Shown in pieces: positions 23,593 through 32,307 of a stretch of 58,563 nt of DNA; position 1 is the first letter of the stretch; each line of letters begins with the position of its first letter. The translations under genes and the position numbers were made by a program. The notes under the pieces are model-generated. The model saw only the letters and a program-made list of their open reading frames with translations, ran no database searches and was not told where the DNA came from. The stretch is from assembly GCA_934647235.1 (NCBI GenBank), contig CAKUFG010000016.1, positions 1-58,563 of the forward strand, written 5' to 3'. This DNA comes from an uncultured Clostridia bacterium (GTDB lineage Bacteria > Bacillota > Clostridia > Christensenellales > Aristaeellaceae).

Positions 23593-24063
23593 ATGGCGCG
23601 TTCAGCAGCCCGCGCGGCGGCAATGCAGCTTGTGTACGAAAACCTGATGGGCGGCAGCGGCGAGGATACGCTGGGCGCGCTCATTGCCTTTACGCCCGAG
23701 GGCGACGATCAGGCGTATATCGACGCTACGGTCGCGGGCATTGAAAGCCACGCAGAGGAGCTGGACGCGCTGATTGCGCGCTACAGCACCTCCCGTGAGC
23801 TGGCGCGCATCGCGCGCGTGGATCTGTGCATCCTGCGCCTGGCACTGTATGAGATGAAGTACAGCCGCGAAGTGGCCGAGTCCATCGCTATCAACGAGGC
23901 GGTGGAGCTGGCCAAGCGCTTCAGCGAGCCTGCCAGCGCCCGCTTTATCAACGGCATGCTGGGCGCGATTTCGCGCGGCGAGCAGCCCGAAAGCAAAAAA
24001 GATCAGCCCGCCTCCAAGCCCGAGCAAAAGGCGGACGAGGACGGAGAAAAGCAGGATTCATGA
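23593..24063 (+). CDS. nusB: transcription antitermination factor NusB
   Basis: NusB, with NusE, promotes antitermination in rRNA operons. The 156-residue protein shows the all-helical NusB pattern: ARSAARAAAMQLVYENLM, the LARIARVDLCILRLALYEM stretch, SIAINEAVELAKRFSEPASA and FINGMLGAI. A charged tail follows. Its stop overlaps the next start (ATGA), so the two are translationally coupled. Confidence 0.95.
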   Translation: MARSAARAAAMQLVYENLMGGSGEDTLGALIAFTPEGDDQAYIDATVAGIESHAEELDALIARYSTSRELARIARVDLCILRLALYEMKYSREVAESIAINEAVELAKRFSEPASARFINGMLGAISRGEQPESKKDQPASKPEQKADEDGEKQDS

Positions 24064-25004
24064 TTGTCCTGGGCATCGATACCAGCTGCTACACCACCTC
24101 GGTGGCGGCAGCGGATGAAAATGGCGTGCTTGCATCCAATCGGCAGCTTCTGCCCGTGCAAGCAGGCGCGCGCGGCCTTCGCCAAAGCGAGGCCGTTTTT
24201 GCGCATATAAGGCAGCTTCCGGCGCTGTATGAAAAGACGCTGGCGGAGATTGGCGGCCGCCGTCCGGATGCGGTTTGCGTGTCCGCCCATCCCAGGGACG
24301 ACGAAACCTCCTACATGCCGGTGTTCCTGTCCGGCCTGTCCTTTGCGCGCGTGGCGGCGGCGTCCTTTCAGGCGCCGCTGCTTACGACCACGCATCAGCG
24401 CGGCCATGTGCGCGCGGCGCTGGAGGACAGCGGCCTGACGGCCAGCCCGTACCTGGCGCTGCACCTATCAGGCGGCACTACAGAGGTGCTGCTGATGGAC
24501 AGGGAGGATCGGCTGACGCTGCTGGCCGGTACGCGCGATCTGCACGCCGGGCAGCTGATTGACCGTGTGGGCGTGGCGCTGGGCCTGCCCTTTCCCGCCG
24601 GGCCAAGCCTTGAAAGGCTGGCCATGACGGGCGCGGCGCAGTCCCTGCTTCCTGTCAGCATGGAGGATGGAGACTGCCATTTTTCGGGCGCGGAGGCGCG
24701 CGCCATGCAGTGGATTCAGGCGGGCGATATGCCTGCGCCGCAAATCGCGGCCGAGGTGTTCAGCCTGGTGGAGCGCACGGTGCTTCGCCTGCTGACCGCC
24801 GCAGCCGATAAAACCGGCGTGCGCGACGCGCTGCTGACGGGCGGCGTGGCTTCTTCGCAGCTGTTCCGCGATCAGATCTGCGCGATCAGCCAGAAGCGCA
24901 GGCTGGGGCTGCGCCTGTACTTTGGCCAGCGCCAGTACGCTGGCGATAACGCGGCGGGCGTGGCGCTGATTGGCCGCGACCGGATGATGAAGGAGAAGCT
25001 ATGA
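24060..25004 (+). CDS. Kae1/TsaD-like paralogue (M22 family protein)
   Basis: The 314-residue protein has the ASKHA fold of TsaD: IVLGIDTSCYTTSVAA, the metal motif HxxxH as TTHQRGHVRAAL, LHLSGGTTEVLLM, and the C-terminal QYAGDNAAGVALIG. TsaD makes the t6A modification of tRNA. This copy is shorter than typical TsaD and diverges between motifs. It sits in the nusB-folD interval, a place where many Clostridia keep a TsaD-like paralogue of unknown role. The metal ligands are kept, so activity is possible. Confidence 0.82.
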   Translation: MIVLGIDTSCYTTSVAAADENGVLASNRQLLPVQAGARGLRQSEAVFAHIRQLPALYEKTLAEIGGRRPDAVCVSAHPRDDETSYMPVFLSGLSFARVAAASFQAPLLTTTHQRGHVRAALEDSGLTASPYLALHLSGGTTEVLLMDREDRLTLLAGTRDLHAGQLIDRVGVALGLPFPAGPSLERLAMTGAAQSLLPVSMEDGDCHFSGAEARAMQWIQAGDMPAPQIAAEVFSLVERTVLRLLTAAADKTGVRDALLTGGVASSQLFRDQICAISQKRRLGLRLYFGQRQYAGDNAAGVALIGRDRMMKEKL

Positions 25005-25849
25005 GCGCAATCATTTTGAGCGGCAAGGAGCTGGCCGCGCAGCTGGAAACGGCGCAGGCGCAGCGCGTGCGCGAGCTGCAGGCGCGCGGCGTTTCGCCAA
25101 AGCTCGCCGTGGTGATGGCGGGGGACAACCCGGCCAGCGCCATTTATGTGCGCAATAAAGCCCGCGCATGCGAGCGGCTGGGCATTTTGTCCGATACCAT
25201 CCATCTGCCGCAGACGGTTTCACAGCAGGAGCTGCTGCGCGTGATCGACGGCCTGAACGCCGATCCCACAGTGCACGGTATCCTGATTCAGCTGCCGCTG
25301 CCGGAGCACCTGGATGAGGACGCGGCGCTGCTGCGCGTGGATCCAGCCAAGGATGTGGACGGCTTTCATCTGTATAACGCCGGGCGCTTGCTGCGCGGCG
25401 AGGATGGCATGCGTCCCTGCACGCCGCAGGGCATTGTGCGCCTGCTTAAAAGCGCTGGTATTGCGCTGGACGGCGCGCGTGCGGCGGTCATTGGCCGCTC
25501 CAATATTGTGGGCAAGCCTGCCGCACTGATGCTGACGCAGGAAAACTGCACCGTTACCCTGTGCCACTCGCATACGCGCGATTTGGCACAGATCACCCGT
25601 CAGGCTGATATTCTGGTGGCTGCGGTGGGCAAGCCGCGCTTTGTGACGGCGGATATGGTCAAGCCCGGCGCGGCGGTGATCGATGTGGGCATCAACCGTG
25701 TGGACGGCAAGGTGGTGGGCGATGTGGACTTTGACGCGGTATCCGCCGTGGCGGGCTTCATTACGCCTGTGCCTGGCGGCGTTGGCCCCATGACGGTCAG
25801 CATGCTGATGGAAAATACCCTGGAGGCCGCATGGAAGGCATCACGCTGA
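25001..25849 (+). CDS. folD: bifunctional methylenetetrahydrofolate dehydrogenase/cyclohydrolase
   Basis: FolD interconverts 5,10-methylene- and 10-formyl-tetrahydrofolate. The 282-residue protein has the catalytic YVRNKARACE (Tyr-x3-Lys), ILIQLPLPEHL, PCTPQGIVRLL, the NADP loop GRSNIVGKPAA and PGGVGPMTVSML. It overlaps the previous gene by 4 bp and the next by 19 bp, so expression is tightly coupled. Confidence 0.97.
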   Translation: MSAIILSGKELAAQLETAQAQRVRELQARGVSPKLAVVMAGDNPASAIYVRNKARACERLGILSDTIHLPQTVSQQELLRVIDGLNADPTVHGILIQLPLPEHLDEDAALLRVDPAKDVDGFHLYNAGRLLRGEDGMRPCTPQGIVRLLKSAGIALDGARAAVIGRSNIVGKPAALMLTQENCTVTLCHSHTRDLAQITRQADILVAAVGKPRFVTADMVKPGAAVIDVGINRVDGKVVGDVDFDAVSAVAGFITPVPGGVGPMTVSMLMENTLEAAWKASR

Positions 25850-27063
25850 CGGTATCGCAGCTGAACGATTATGTGCGCAGGCTGCTGGCCAGCGATCCCA
25901 TCGTGCAGCATATCACCCTGCGCGGGGAGATCAGCAATTTCAAGCCTTATGCCTCGGGGCATTGGTACTTCACGCTCAAGGATGATACCGGCCGCATTGA
26001 CTGCGCACTGTTTCGCCAGTATACCTTCGGCGTGCCCTTCATGCCGCAGGATGGCATGCGCGTGCTGGTAACGGGCTCTGCCGGCCTGTATGTGCAGGGC
26101 GGCAAGTTTCAGTTTTACGCCGACGGCATGACGCAGGACGGCGTGGGCGATCTGTATCGCCGCTATCTGGAGCTGAAGGAGCGCTTGACGGCGGAGGGGC
26201 TGTTCGACGCCTCTCGCAAGCGTCCGCTGCCGCTGCTGCCGCGCGCGGTGGGCATCGTTACCTCCGAGTCCGGCGCGGTGCAGCATGATATCCGCACGGT
26301 AGCCGGGCGGCGCTTTCCGGGACTTCCGCTGGTGCTGCGCCCGGCGCAGGTGCAGGGGGACGGCGCGGCGCAGGATATCGTGCGCGGCATCGAGCAGCTA
26401 TCCCGCTGCAAGGATATCGATGTCATCATCGTGGGGCGCGGCGGCGGTTCGCTGGAGGATCTGTGGGCTTTTAACGAAGAAATCGTCGTGCGCGCGGTGG
26501 CTGCCTGTCCGGTGCCTGTGATATCGGCTGTCGGCCATGAAACGGACACCACGCTGTGCGATTTTGCTGCCGATATGCGTGCGCCTACGCCCTCTGCCGC
26601 GGCAGAGCTGGCCGTGCCGGAGTCAGCGGCGCTGCGGGATACCGTAGGCGATTTGCTGCGCGCTATGGATCAGGCCGCCGCGCATACGCTGCTGGAAAAG
26701 GATCGCGCGCTGGCGCGGCTGGAGCAGCGGCTCTCGGCGCGGGAGCCCTTATCCTATGTGCGGGAAATGACGCTTCGTACCCGGCATCTGCAGGAGCGGC
26801 TTGCCGCTGCGCTGGATAAGCGGCTGACGCTGCTGTCGGGCAGGCTCAGTCAGGCGCAGGAGCATCTGCGCGCCGTCGGGCCGCAGGCCGTGCTGGGCCG
26901 CGGCTATACCATCGCCCTGCGCAAGGGGCAGGCCGTCGCCTCGGCCAGCCAGGCGAGCGGCGATATGACGCTGATATTCAGGGATGGCCGCGCCAGCGTG
27001 CGCGTGCAGTCCGTTTGGGAGGGGGATCCTTTTGCCAACGAAGAAGGAAAAGCAAACCTTTGA
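25831..27063 (+). CDS. xseA: exodeoxyribonuclease VII large subunit
   Basis: XseA with XseB degrades single-stranded DNA. The 410-residue protein has the N-terminal OB fold (LTVSQLNDYVRRLLASDP, GHWYFTLKDDTGRIDCALF), the catalytic core with VGIVTSESGAVQHDI, VIIVGRGGGSLEDLWAFNEE and ISAVGHETDTTLCDFAADMR, and a coiled-coil rich end. It overlaps folD by 19 bp. Confidence 0.97.
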   Translation: MEGITLTVSQLNDYVRRLLASDPIVQHITLRGEISNFKPYASGHWYFTLKDDTGRIDCALFRQYTFGVPFMPQDGMRVLVTGSAGLYVQGGKFQFYADGMTQDGVGDLYRRYLELKERLTAEGLFDASRKRPLPLLPRAVGIVTSESGAVQHDIRTVAGRRFPGLPLVLRPAQVQGDGAAQDIVRGIEQLSRCKDIDVIIVGRGGGSLEDLWAFNEEIVVRAVAACPVPVISAVGHETDTTLCDFAADMRAPTPSAAAELAVPESAALRDTVGDLLRAMDQAAAHTLLEKDRALARLEQRLSAREPLSYVREMTLRTRHLQERLAAALDKRLTLLSGRLSQAQEHLRAVGPQAVLGRGYTIALRKGQAVASASQASGDMTLIFRDGRASVRVQSVWEGDPFANEEGKANL

Positions 27064-27256
27064 GGAGCGCCTGGGCGCGCTGGAGGAGCTGGTAAACCGC
27101 ATGGAGGCGGGCGGCATGACGCTGGCCGATACCCTCAAAGCCTATGAATCGGGCGTAAAGCTGTCCGAAAGCCTGAAAAAGGATCTGACGGCGGCACAGG
27201 AGCGCTTGACCATCCTGCGCGGCGGCGAGCCTGCGGAAGGTCCGGAGGAAGCATGA
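27032..27256 (+). CDS. xseB: exodeoxyribonuclease VII small subunit
   Basis: The 74-residue helical protein has the family pattern TFEERLGALEELVNRMEAGG and LKAYESGVKLSESL. I chose the TTG at 27032, which follows GGGAGGGGG. The upstream ATG at 26984 would add 16 residues that do not match the family. It overlaps xseA by 32 bp and ispA by 4 bp. Confidence 0.92.
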   Translation: MPTKKEKQTFEERLGALEELVNRMEAGGMTLADTLKAYESGVKLSESLKKDLTAAQERLTILRGGEPAEGPEEA

Positions 27257-28119
27257 ACTATAACGATCAATATGCCTATTATCGCCGCGCGGTAGAGGAA
27301 ACACTGCGCGACGCTGTGCCTGCCGACGTGCCCGATCCCCTGGGCGACGCCATGCGCTACAGCCTGCTGGCGGGAGGCAAGCGTCTGCGCCCTGTGCTGC
27401 TGCTGGCGGCCTATGCCATCCTGCAGCGCGATCTCACCCCGGCGCTGCCCTTTGCCGCGGCGGTGGAGATGGTGCATACCTATTCGCTGATTCACGATGA
27501 TCTGCCCGCGATGGACAACGACGATCTGCGGCGCGGCCGCCCCACCTGCCACAAGGTATATGGCGAGGGCATGGCGGTGCTGGCGGGGGACGGGCTGCTG
27601 TCCCTGGCCTTTGAAACCATGGCGCAAAGCAGGCATCCCCGCGCGCTTGCGGCGCTGGGCGAGCTGGCGGCGCGCTGCGGCACGCGCGGCATGGTGGCCG
27701 GGCAGTGCGCCGATCTGACGGCTGAGGAAACGGGCGGAAATGCGGAGCTGCTGCGCTATATCCATCTGCATAAGACGGCCGATCTGCTGACCGCGCCGCT
27801 GGCGATGGGCTTGACGCTGGCTGGGGCGGGAGAAGATCTGCTTGCGCAGGCGCGCGAATACGGCAAAAACCTGGGCATCGCTTTTCAGATTATCGACGAT
27901 ATTTTGGACGTTACGGGCGATGAAGCGACGCTGGGCAAGCATACCGGCAAGGATGCGCAGGAGCATAAATGCACCTGGGTGTCGCTCTACGGCCTGGATC
28001 AGGCGCGAAAGGACGCGAAAACCTATACTGAGCGGGCTGCAGACAGCATAAAAAACGATGAAAATGCAGCGATTTTCCTGAAAACCCTTGCGCAGCGCGC
28101 GCTTGTTCGCGTACAATAG
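27253..28119 (+). CDS. ispA: polyprenyl (farnesyl/geranyl) diphosphate synthase
   Basis: The 288-residue enzyme condenses isopentenyl diphosphate units. The first Asp-rich motif is SLIHDDLPAMDNDDLRRGRP and the second is IIDDILDVTGDEATLGK. LLAGGKRLRPVLL is also present. It is the usual gene after xseB in Firmicutes; dxs, often next, is not here. Confidence 0.95.
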   Translation: MNYNDQYAYYRRAVEETLRDAVPADVPDPLGDAMRYSLLAGGKRLRPVLLLAAYAILQRDLTPALPFAAAVEMVHTYSLIHDDLPAMDNDDLRRGRPTCHKVYGEGMAVLAGDGLLSLAFETMAQSRHPRALAALGELAARCGTRGMVAGQCADLTAEETGGNAELLRYIHLHKTADLLTAPLAMGLTLAGAGEDLLAQAREYGKNLGIAFQIIDDILDVTGDEATLGKHTGKDAQEHKCTWVSLYGLDQARKDAKTYTERAADSIKNDENAAIFLKTLAQRALVRVQ

Positions 28120-28147
28120 AGAAGAATCGACAAGGAGGCTCGTTTTT

Positions 28148-28711
28148 ATGGCGATGGACAACTTTCTGGAAGAAGTGGCAACCAAGCGCAATCGCGGCGC
28201 TGAAACGGTGATGTATGTGCTGGCGAACATCATGATGGTGGTGTTCGGCCTGTGGGCGTTTTTGATGCTGCAGGGCGTTATGATGCTCATCAACGCCGGC
28301 GAGGGCGCGGGCCCCATCATCTATTATGTGGTTATGACGCTGCTGACGGGCGGCATCGCGGTGCTGCTGTTCCTGCGCCGCGACCGCATCCGCACCGAGT
28401 ATGAATATACCTTCACCAACGGCCAGATGGACTTTGCGCAGGTGTTTAACAACAAAAAACGCAGGAACCTGGGCACCATGAACCTGAAAAACGTGGAAGC
28501 CCTGGGACTGGTCAATTCCGGCTCCTTCAACCGCTATATCAATATGAAGGGCATCAAGCGCGACAACTGGTTTGTCAACCGCGATGCGCAGCTGTTCTAC
28601 TTCTATTTCTCCAAGGATTCGGTCAAGCGTATCATCATCATCGAGGTCAGCGATGAAATGCTGGCCCTGATCAAGCGCTACGCCGCGCCGGGAGCTTATC
28701 AGGTGAACTGA
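28148..28711 (+). CDS. membrane protein resembling clostridial DUF6106
   Basis: The 187-residue protein has two membrane helices (VLANIMMVVFGLWAFLML and YYVVMTLLTGGIAVLLFL), then a cytosolic domain with YEYTFTNGQMDFAQVFNNKK and FYFYFSKDSVKRIIIIEVSD. It recalls the DUF6106 family seen in Clostridia beside ispA and cysteine desulfurase genes, though I recall this match only loosely. CAAGGAGG precedes the ATG. Function is unknown. Confidence 0.75.
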   Translation: MAMDNFLEEVATKRNRGAETVMYVLANIMMVVFGLWAFLMLQGVMMLINAGEGAGPIIYYVVMTLLTGGIAVLLFLRRDRIRTEYEYTFTNGQMDFAQVFNNKKRRNLGTMNLKNVEALGLVNSGSFNRYINMKGIKRDNWFVNRDAQLFYFYFSKDSVKRIIIIEVSDEMLALIKRYAAPGAYQVN

Positions 28712-28715
28712 AGCC

Positions 28716-29858
28716 ATGATCTGCTATCTGGATAACAGCGCCACCACCCGCCCCACCGAGGCCGTGGCGGACGCGATGCGCCAATGCATGCTGGAGGGGT
28801 TTTATAATCCCTCCGCACTTTATGCTCCGGCGGTAGACTCCGAAAAGCGGCTGACAGCCTGCCGCGAGGCCATTGCGCGCGAGCTGCACGCCGATCCCGC
28901 CCGGGTGGTGTTCACCTCCGGCGGCACTGAGGCTGACAACCTGGCCATCTTTGGCAGTATGTCCATGCAGCGCGGCGGGCGCGTGCTTTATACTGCGGGC
29001 GAGCATCCTGCCGTGGCCGCGCCCTGCGAAAGCCTGAAGGGCGCGTTCGACGTGCAGCAGATTCCCTATGACGCGGCGGGCGTGGTGCGCCTGGACGCGC
29101 TGGAGGAATTGCTGACCCCCGATACGCGGCTTATCTGCGTGATGCAGGTAAACAACGAATCGGGCGCGGTGATGCCCCTGCGCGAGATTGCGCAGCTGCG
29201 CGACCGGCTGTGCCCGCAGGCCATGCTGCATGTGGACGGCGTGCAGGGCTTTATGCGTCTGCCGCTTGATATGCGCGCGCTGGGCATTGACAGCTACGCC
29301 CTGTCCGGGCATAAGATTCACGGCCCCAAGGGCATCGGCGCGCTGGTGATGGGCCCGCGCATGCGTGTGGCCGCGCGGATGCTGGGCGGCGGGCAGGAAA
29401 AGGCGCTGCGCTCGGGCACGGAAAACACGCCCGGCATCGCGGGCCTGCTGGCGGCGATTGAAACCTATCCGCGCGATAACAGCATGCGCGCGGTCAAGCT
29501 GCATCTGTATGAGCGGCTGCGCGGGATTGCGGGCGAAAATTTCCGTGTGAACGGGCCCGATCCCGCATCAGAGATCGCGGCCCCGCACATTCTCAATTGC
29601 TCGCTGGTGCCCGTGCGCTCCGAAACCATGCTTTACGCCCTGGAGGGCGATCAGGTATACGTGGCCAACGGCTCGGCCTGTTCCTCCCGCAAGCAAAAGC
29701 TGTCGCCTGTGCTGAGCGCCATGAACGTGCCGCGCAGGCAGGCGGAATCGGCCATCCGCTTTTCCATCTGCCCCTATACTACCATGGAGCAGGTTGATTT
29801 TGCGGCAGACTGTATTGCCCGCCATTATGAAATGCTTAAACGCTACGAAAGAAGGTAA
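28716..29858 (+). CDS. cysteine desulfurase, NifS/IscS type
   Basis: The 380-residue PLP enzyme takes sulfur from cysteine as a persulfide. It has ITSGGTEADN-like TSGGTEADNLAIF, the PLP lysine in LSGHKIHGPKG, SGTENTPGIAG, and the active cysteine in NGSACSSRKQK. thiI follows directly, so the sulfur is likely passed to ThiI for 4-thiouridine, as with NifZ-ThiI of B. subtilis. The ribosome site is weak and coupling with the previous gene (4 bp gap) is likely. Confidence 0.94.
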   Translation: MICYLDNSATTRPTEAVADAMRQCMLEGFYNPSALYAPAVDSEKRLTACREAIARELHADPARVVFTSGGTEADNLAIFGSMSMQRGGRVLYTAGEHPAVAAPCESLKGAFDVQQIPYDAAGVVRLDALEELLTPDTRLICVMQVNNESGAVMPLREIAQLRDRLCPQAMLHVDGVQGFMRLPLDMRALGIDSYALSGHKIHGPKGIGALVMGPRMRVAARMLGGGQEKALRSGTENTPGIAGLLAAIETYPRDNSMRAVKLHLYERLRGIAGENFRVNGPDPASEIAAPHILNCSLVPVRSETMLYALEGDQVYVANGSACSSRKQKLSPVLSAMNVPRRQAESAIRFSICPYTTMEQVDFAADCIARHYEMLKRYERR

Positions 29859-29866
29859 GCCCTCCC

Positions 29867-31012
29867 ATGCGTCAGCTGATTCTGGTTCGCTACGGCGAAA
29901 TTTATTTGAAGGGCCTCAACCGCCCTTATTTTATGCGCGCGCTGGTGTCGCGCGTCAGGCAGGCGGCGCGCTCCTTCGGCGGCCGCGTATGGCTGCATGA
30001 CGCCCGTATTTTTATCAGCGATATGAACGATATGGACGGCTGCATGCAGGCTGTCAGCAAGGTGTTCGGCGTGCATTCGCTGTGCCCGGCGGTCGAAATG
30101 GAAAAGGGCGATTTTAACGCGATCTGCGATCAGGCGGTGCAGATGATGCAGGGCCTGCGCGGCTCCTTCAAGGTGGAGGCGCGCCGCGCGGATAAGCGCT
30201 ATCCCATGACTTCGCCTGAAATCAATATGCAGATGGGCGGCTATATTCTGGAGCGCTGCCCCGACCTGCATGTGGATATCCATACGCCCGAGCATGTGAT
30301 GAACGTGGAAATCCGCGATATGGCGTATCTGTATGTGCGCGTGCTGGAGGCCGTGGGCGGCATGCCTGTGGGCACGGGCGGCAAGGCGACGCTGCTGCTT
30401 TCGGGCGGCATTGACAGCCCCGTGGCGGGCTACTGCATCGCCAAGCGCGGCGTGGAAATCAGCGCGGTGCATTTCCATTCCTATCCTTATACCAGTGAGC
30501 GCGCCAAGGAAAAGGTGATTTCGCTGGCCAGGCAGCTGTCCGCCTATTGCTGCGGGGTGAAGCTCTACATTGTCCCCTTTACCGAGCCGCAGCTGCAGAT
30601 CCATGAAAAGTGCCCCGAGGAATACGGCACGCTGGTGATGCGCCGGTTCATGATGCGCATTGCGGCCAGGATTGCCCGGCAGGAGGGCGCCAAGGCGCTG
30701 ATTACCGGCGAAAGCCTGGGCCAGGTGGCCAGCCAGACGCTGGACGCGCTGTGCTGCACGGATGCTGTGGCCGGCATGCCGGTGTTCCGCCCGCTGATCG
30801 GCAATGATAAGATTGAGATCATTCACATTGCCGAAAAGATTGGCACCTATGAAACCAGCTGCCTGCCCTATGAGGACTGCTGCACCGTGTTTACGCCGCG
30901 CCATCCCTGCACCAGGCCCAAACTGGAGCATGTGGAGCGTGCCGAGGATGCGCTGGATATCGACGCGCTGGTGGATGCCGCCGTGGCGGGTACCGAGATG
31001 ATTCAACTTTAA
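29867..31012 (+). CDS. thiI: tRNA 4-thiouridine synthase ThiI
   Basis: The 381-residue protein has an N-terminal ferredoxin-like and THUMP region (LVRYGEIYLKGLNRPYFMRA, FKVEARRADKRYP) and a PP-loop ATPase (LLLSGGIDSPVAGY). The cysteine motif is CLPYEDCCTVFTPRHP. It lacks the rhodanese domain of the E. coli enzyme, as in Bacillus, and so relies on the adjacent desulfurase for sulfur. It lies 8 bp after that gene. Confidence 0.96.
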   Translation: MRQLILVRYGEIYLKGLNRPYFMRALVSRVRQAARSFGGRVWLHDARIFISDMNDMDGCMQAVSKVFGVHSLCPAVEMEKGDFNAICDQAVQMMQGLRGSFKVEARRADKRYPMTSPEINMQMGGYILERCPDLHVDIHTPEHVMNVEIRDMAYLYVRVLEAVGGMPVGTGGKATLLLSGGIDSPVAGYCIAKRGVEISAVHFHSYPYTSERAKEKVISLARQLSAYCCGVKLYIVPFTEPQLQIHEKCPEEYGTLVMRRFMMRIAARIARQEGAKALITGESLGQVASQTLDALCCTDAVAGMPVFRPLIGNDKIEIIHIAEKIGTYETSCLPYEDCCTVFTPRHPCTRPKLEHVERAEDALDIDALVDAAVAGTEMIQL

Positions 31013-31030
31013 GGAAGGGTTTGTTTTTTT

Positions 31031-32239
31031 ATGATTCTGCGTTCCAACCGGATGGAAAAGGTGCACTCCGATATTCGCGGCCCGCTTTATGAGGAAGCGC
31101 TGCGCATGCAGGCGGCGGGCGAAAAGGTACTGAAGCTCAATACCGGCAACCCCGCCTCCTTTGGCTTTACCCTGCCCGACAGCGTGCGCCGCGCGCTGGC
31201 CGAGCATGTGGACGAGGCTGTTCCCTACTGCGATATGCGCGGCATGCCCGAGGCGCGCCGCGTGATCTGCGAATATCACAAGCGCCGGGGCCTGAAGAAC
31301 ATTACCATGGATGATATTTTTATCGGCAACGGCGTCAGCGAGGTTGCCTCCATGGCCATGACGGCGCTGGTGAGCACGGGGGACGAAATCCTGATGCCCT
31401 CGCCCTGCTACTCCCTGTGGAGCAACAATGCTTATATTTGCAGCGGCGTGCCGGTGTTTTATCACTGCGATCCCAAGAATAACTGGAATCCTGACCCCGA
31501 CGATATCGCCCGCAAGGTAACGAGCCGTACCAAGGCTATCGTGCTGATCAACCCCAATAACCCCACCGGCGCGGTATACAGCCGTGAAACGCTGCTGGCT
31601 ATCGCCGATATTGCCCGCAAGCATCATCTGGTGCTGCTGTCGGATGAGATTTACGACCGCCTGGTGATGGACGATCTGCCGTACTATTCCATGGCCGCGC
31701 TTGCGCCCGACGTGCCCTGCATCACCTTTAACGGTCTGTCCAAATCGCATATTATCTGCGGCTTCCGCTGCGGCTGGATGGTGTTCAACAGCCCGGACGG
31801 CGTGCTGGAGGATATCAAGCAGGCTGTAACGCAGCTGGCCTCCATGCGCCTGTGCGGCAACGCGCTGACGCAGCTGGTGATTCCTGCAGCCATGGCCGAT
31901 CCTGAGAGCACGCGCGCCATGCTGGTGCCCGGCGGCCGCCTGTATGAGCAGCGCAAGGCCACCACCGAAACGCTGGCTCAGATCGAAGGCGTGTCCTTTA
32001 TCCCCAACCGCGCGGCCTTCTACCTGTTCCCGGCCATCGACGGCAGCGTATATAACTTCAAAAACGATCACGATTTCGCCATGCAGTTCCTGCATGAAAA
32101 GCATGTGCTGGTTATTCCCGGCGCGGGCTTTGACTGGACGGACGATATCCGCGTGCGCATCGTGATGCTGCCAGAGGCGGCGGAGCTGAAGTTCGCCATG
32201 GAGGAAATGGGCGACTTCCTGAAGAAGCACAAGCGATAA
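31031..32239 (+). CDS. PLP-dependent aminotransferase, class I (AlaA-like)
   Basis: The 402-residue enzyme has the fold type I pattern: LNTGNPASFGF, VPYCDMRGMPEAR, LINPNNPTGAVYS, LSDEIYDRLV and the PLP lysine in FNGLSKSHIICGFRCGWM. It resembles the alanine/valine aminotransferases of the AlaA group. Substrates cannot be fixed. It is the last gene of the long operon and is followed by a terminator. Confidence 0.9.
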   Translation: MILRSNRMEKVHSDIRGPLYEEALRMQAAGEKVLKLNTGNPASFGFTLPDSVRRALAEHVDEAVPYCDMRGMPEARRVICEYHKRRGLKNITMDDIFIGNGVSEVASMAMTALVSTGDEILMPSPCYSLWSNNAYICSGVPVFYHCDPKNNWNPDPDDIARKVTSRTKAIVLINPNNPTGAVYSRETLLAIADIARKHHLVLLSDEIYDRLVMDDLPYYSMAALAPDVPCITFNGLSKSHIICGFRCGWMVFNSPDGVLEDIKQAVTQLASMRLCGNALTQLVIPAAMADPESTRAMLVPGGRLYEQRKATTETLAQIEGVSFIPNRAAFYLFPAIDGSVYNFKNDHDFAMQFLHEKHVLVIPGAGFDWTDDIRVRIVMLPEAAELKFAMEEMGDFLKKHKR

Positions 32240-32248
32240 AAAACAGAC

Positions 32249-32271
32249 AGCCGGCAATAAGCCGGCTTTTC
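32249..32271 (+). terminator. intrinsic terminator after the aminotransferase gene
   Basis: AGCCGGC and GCCGGCT form a perfect 7-bp stem around AATAA, followed by TTTCT. Confidence 0.75.
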
Positions 32272-32307
32272 TGGCGTAAAGAGAGAAAAGACATAAGGAG
32301 ATAAACG

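Noticed and set aside
28120..28147. OLE RNA downstream of ispA
   Set aside because: OLE RNA lies near ispA in some extremophile Firmicutes, but here only 28 bp separate ispA from the next gene.
29843..32257. 804-codon open frame antisense to thiI and the aminotransferase gene
   Set aside because: It is a mirror of two well-supported genes and is rich in His, Gly, Ala and Gln, as expected for the complement of GC-biased codons. The same holds for the 761-codon frame at 52127-54412 and others.
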